Origin: Actinomycetota bacterium
GTDB taxonomy: Bacteria; Actinomycetota; UBA4738; HRBIN12
Reading direction: 5' to 3'
DNA: 21,422 nt
Assembly (NCBI GenBank): GCA_005885325.1
Contig: VAYX01000058.1
Location: forward strand, 1 to 21,422
In this document: one piece after another, positions 20,883 to 21,422 of the stretch
Layout: each line of letters begins with the position of its first letter
How positions within the stretch are numbered: position 1 is the first letter of the stretch
The notes under the pieces: model-generated
Told to the model about the DNA's origin: nothing
Databases searched by the model: none
The model's input: the letters and a program-made list of their open reading frames with translations, nothing else
Made by a program: the position numbers and the translations under genes

Positions 20883-21422
20883 ATGAAGCCCGGAGGTCGG
20901 CGCGTGCTGATCGTCGGAGGCGGCTACGTCGGCATGTACGCGGCGTTGGAGATGCAACGCGAGCTGGCCCGGGCGGGGCACGACCTGACCCTGGTGAACC
21001 TGGAGAACTACATGCAGTACCAGCCGTTCCTGCCGGAGGTGGCCTCGGGCAACATCGAGCCTCGCCATGTCGTCGTCCCCCTCCGGCAGGTCCTCAAGAA
21101 GACCACCGTCCTGGTCGGCGAGGTGCAGCGCATCGATCACGAGGAGCGAGTGGCCACCGTGCGAACCCCGAACCGGGAGGACATCGACGTTCCGTACGAC
21201 ATCCTGGTGCTGGGCGCGGGGTCGCGATCGAGGGTCCTGCCGGTTCCGGGCCTGGCCGAGCGCGGGGTGGGGTTCAAGACCGTGGCCGAGGCCATCTTCC
21301 TTCGCAACCACGTGTTGTCCCGGCTGGACGCCGCCGCCGAGGAGCTCGACGAGGATCATCGGCGTGCCGCCCTCACCTTTCTCTTCGTGGGAGCCGGGTA
21401 CGCCGGGGTGGAGGCCATGGCG
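20883..21422 (+). CDS. Type II NADH dehydrogenase-like FAD oxidoreductase, N-terminal part (runs off the window)
   Basis: The first 180 codons of a flavoprotein open to the window's end. The N-terminal FAD motif VLIVGGGYVGMYAALEM is followed by YMQYQPFLPEVASGNIEPRHVVVPLR, a segment characteristic of non-proton-pumping NADH:quinone oxidoreductases (NDH-2). LVLGAGSRSRVLPVPGL and the beginning of the NAD-binding motif FLFVGAGYAGVEAMA (near residues 166-180) follow. It would pass electrons from NADH to menaquinone at the inner face of the membrane, the same pool that GlpABC feeds. ATG 20883 lies 4 nt after the PHP stop, with no strong ribosome-binding site, so coupling is likely. The C-terminal membrane-binding part is outside the window, so a related ferredoxin reductase-like function cannot be ruled out. 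Confidence 0.85.
   Translation, partial: MKPGGRRVLIVGGGYVGMYAALEMQRELARAGHDLTLVNLENYMQYQPFLPEVASGNIEPRHVVVPLRQVLKKTTVLVGEVQRIDHEERVATVRTPNREDIDVPYDILVLGAGSRSRVLPVPGLAERGVGFKTVAEAIFLRNHVLSRLDAAAEELDEDHRRAALTFLFVGAGYAGVEAMA

Noticed and set aside
1..21422. tRNA, rRNA, insertion sequences, integrases, CRISPR, phage or defence genes
   Set aside because: Read for on both strands; no supporting motif or repeat structure was found. The window looks like ordinary chromosomal metabolism.

Overview
The window is high-GC, densely packed bacterial DNA with many GTG starts, 1-4 nt gene overlaps, an ECF sigma/zinc-finger anti-sigma pair, an F420-type luciferase-like oxidoreductase and class II fructose-bisphosphatase. 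Together these suggest an actinobacterium, probably from a poorly cultured lineage (Thermoleophilia or a similar deep branch). That assignment is inference; no rRNA or other phylogenetic marker is present. No tRNA, rRNA, insertion sequence, integrase, CRISPR array or origin was seen. No gene-free stretch exceeds 300 nt; the longest is 18249-18504 (256 nt).

Layout. (1) 1-877, plus strand: the 3' end of an ECF sigma factor overlapping its membrane anti-sigma factor. (2) 912-1949, minus strand: an esterase-D-like hydrolase, divergent from (3) 2019-4588, plus strand: a sugar-phosphate nucleotidyltransferase, an F420-type oxidoreductase and a small HARE-HTH-like protein, nearly head to tail. (4) 4616-18248, minus strand: thirteen genes in one direction, read from right to left as glpF, dhaK, dhaL, glpK, a small repeat protein, a strong GC hairpin, glpA, glpB, glpC, a dhaM-HPr-EI fusion, pgsA, an epimerase and glpX. 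(5) 18505-21422, plus strand, divergent from glpF: a second dhaL translationally coupled to an IclR-family regulator, then a PHP phosphoesterase and the 5' part of a type II NADH dehydrogenase.

How it fits together. GlpF lets glycerol (and plausibly dihydroxyacetone) in. GlpK makes glycerol-3-phosphate and GlpABC oxidises it to dihydroxyacetone phosphate, passing electrons to the quinone pool. In parallel DhaK/DhaL with the PEP-dependent fusion DhaM-HPr-EI phosphorylate dihydroxyacetone to the same product. PgsA draws on glycerol-3-phosphate for phosphatidylglycerol synthesis and GlpX opens gluconeogenesis, so the run covers uptake, both routes to triose phosphate and two exits.

The most noteworthy points are the second, motif-complete DhaL coupled to an IclR regulator (a possible metabolite or phosphorylation sensor), the 68-residue GDFAEGQ-repeat protein with a very strong ribosome-binding site inside the glycerol operon, the perfect 20-bp hairpin behind it, and repeated regulator-like sites in the divergent glpF/dhaL2 spacer.
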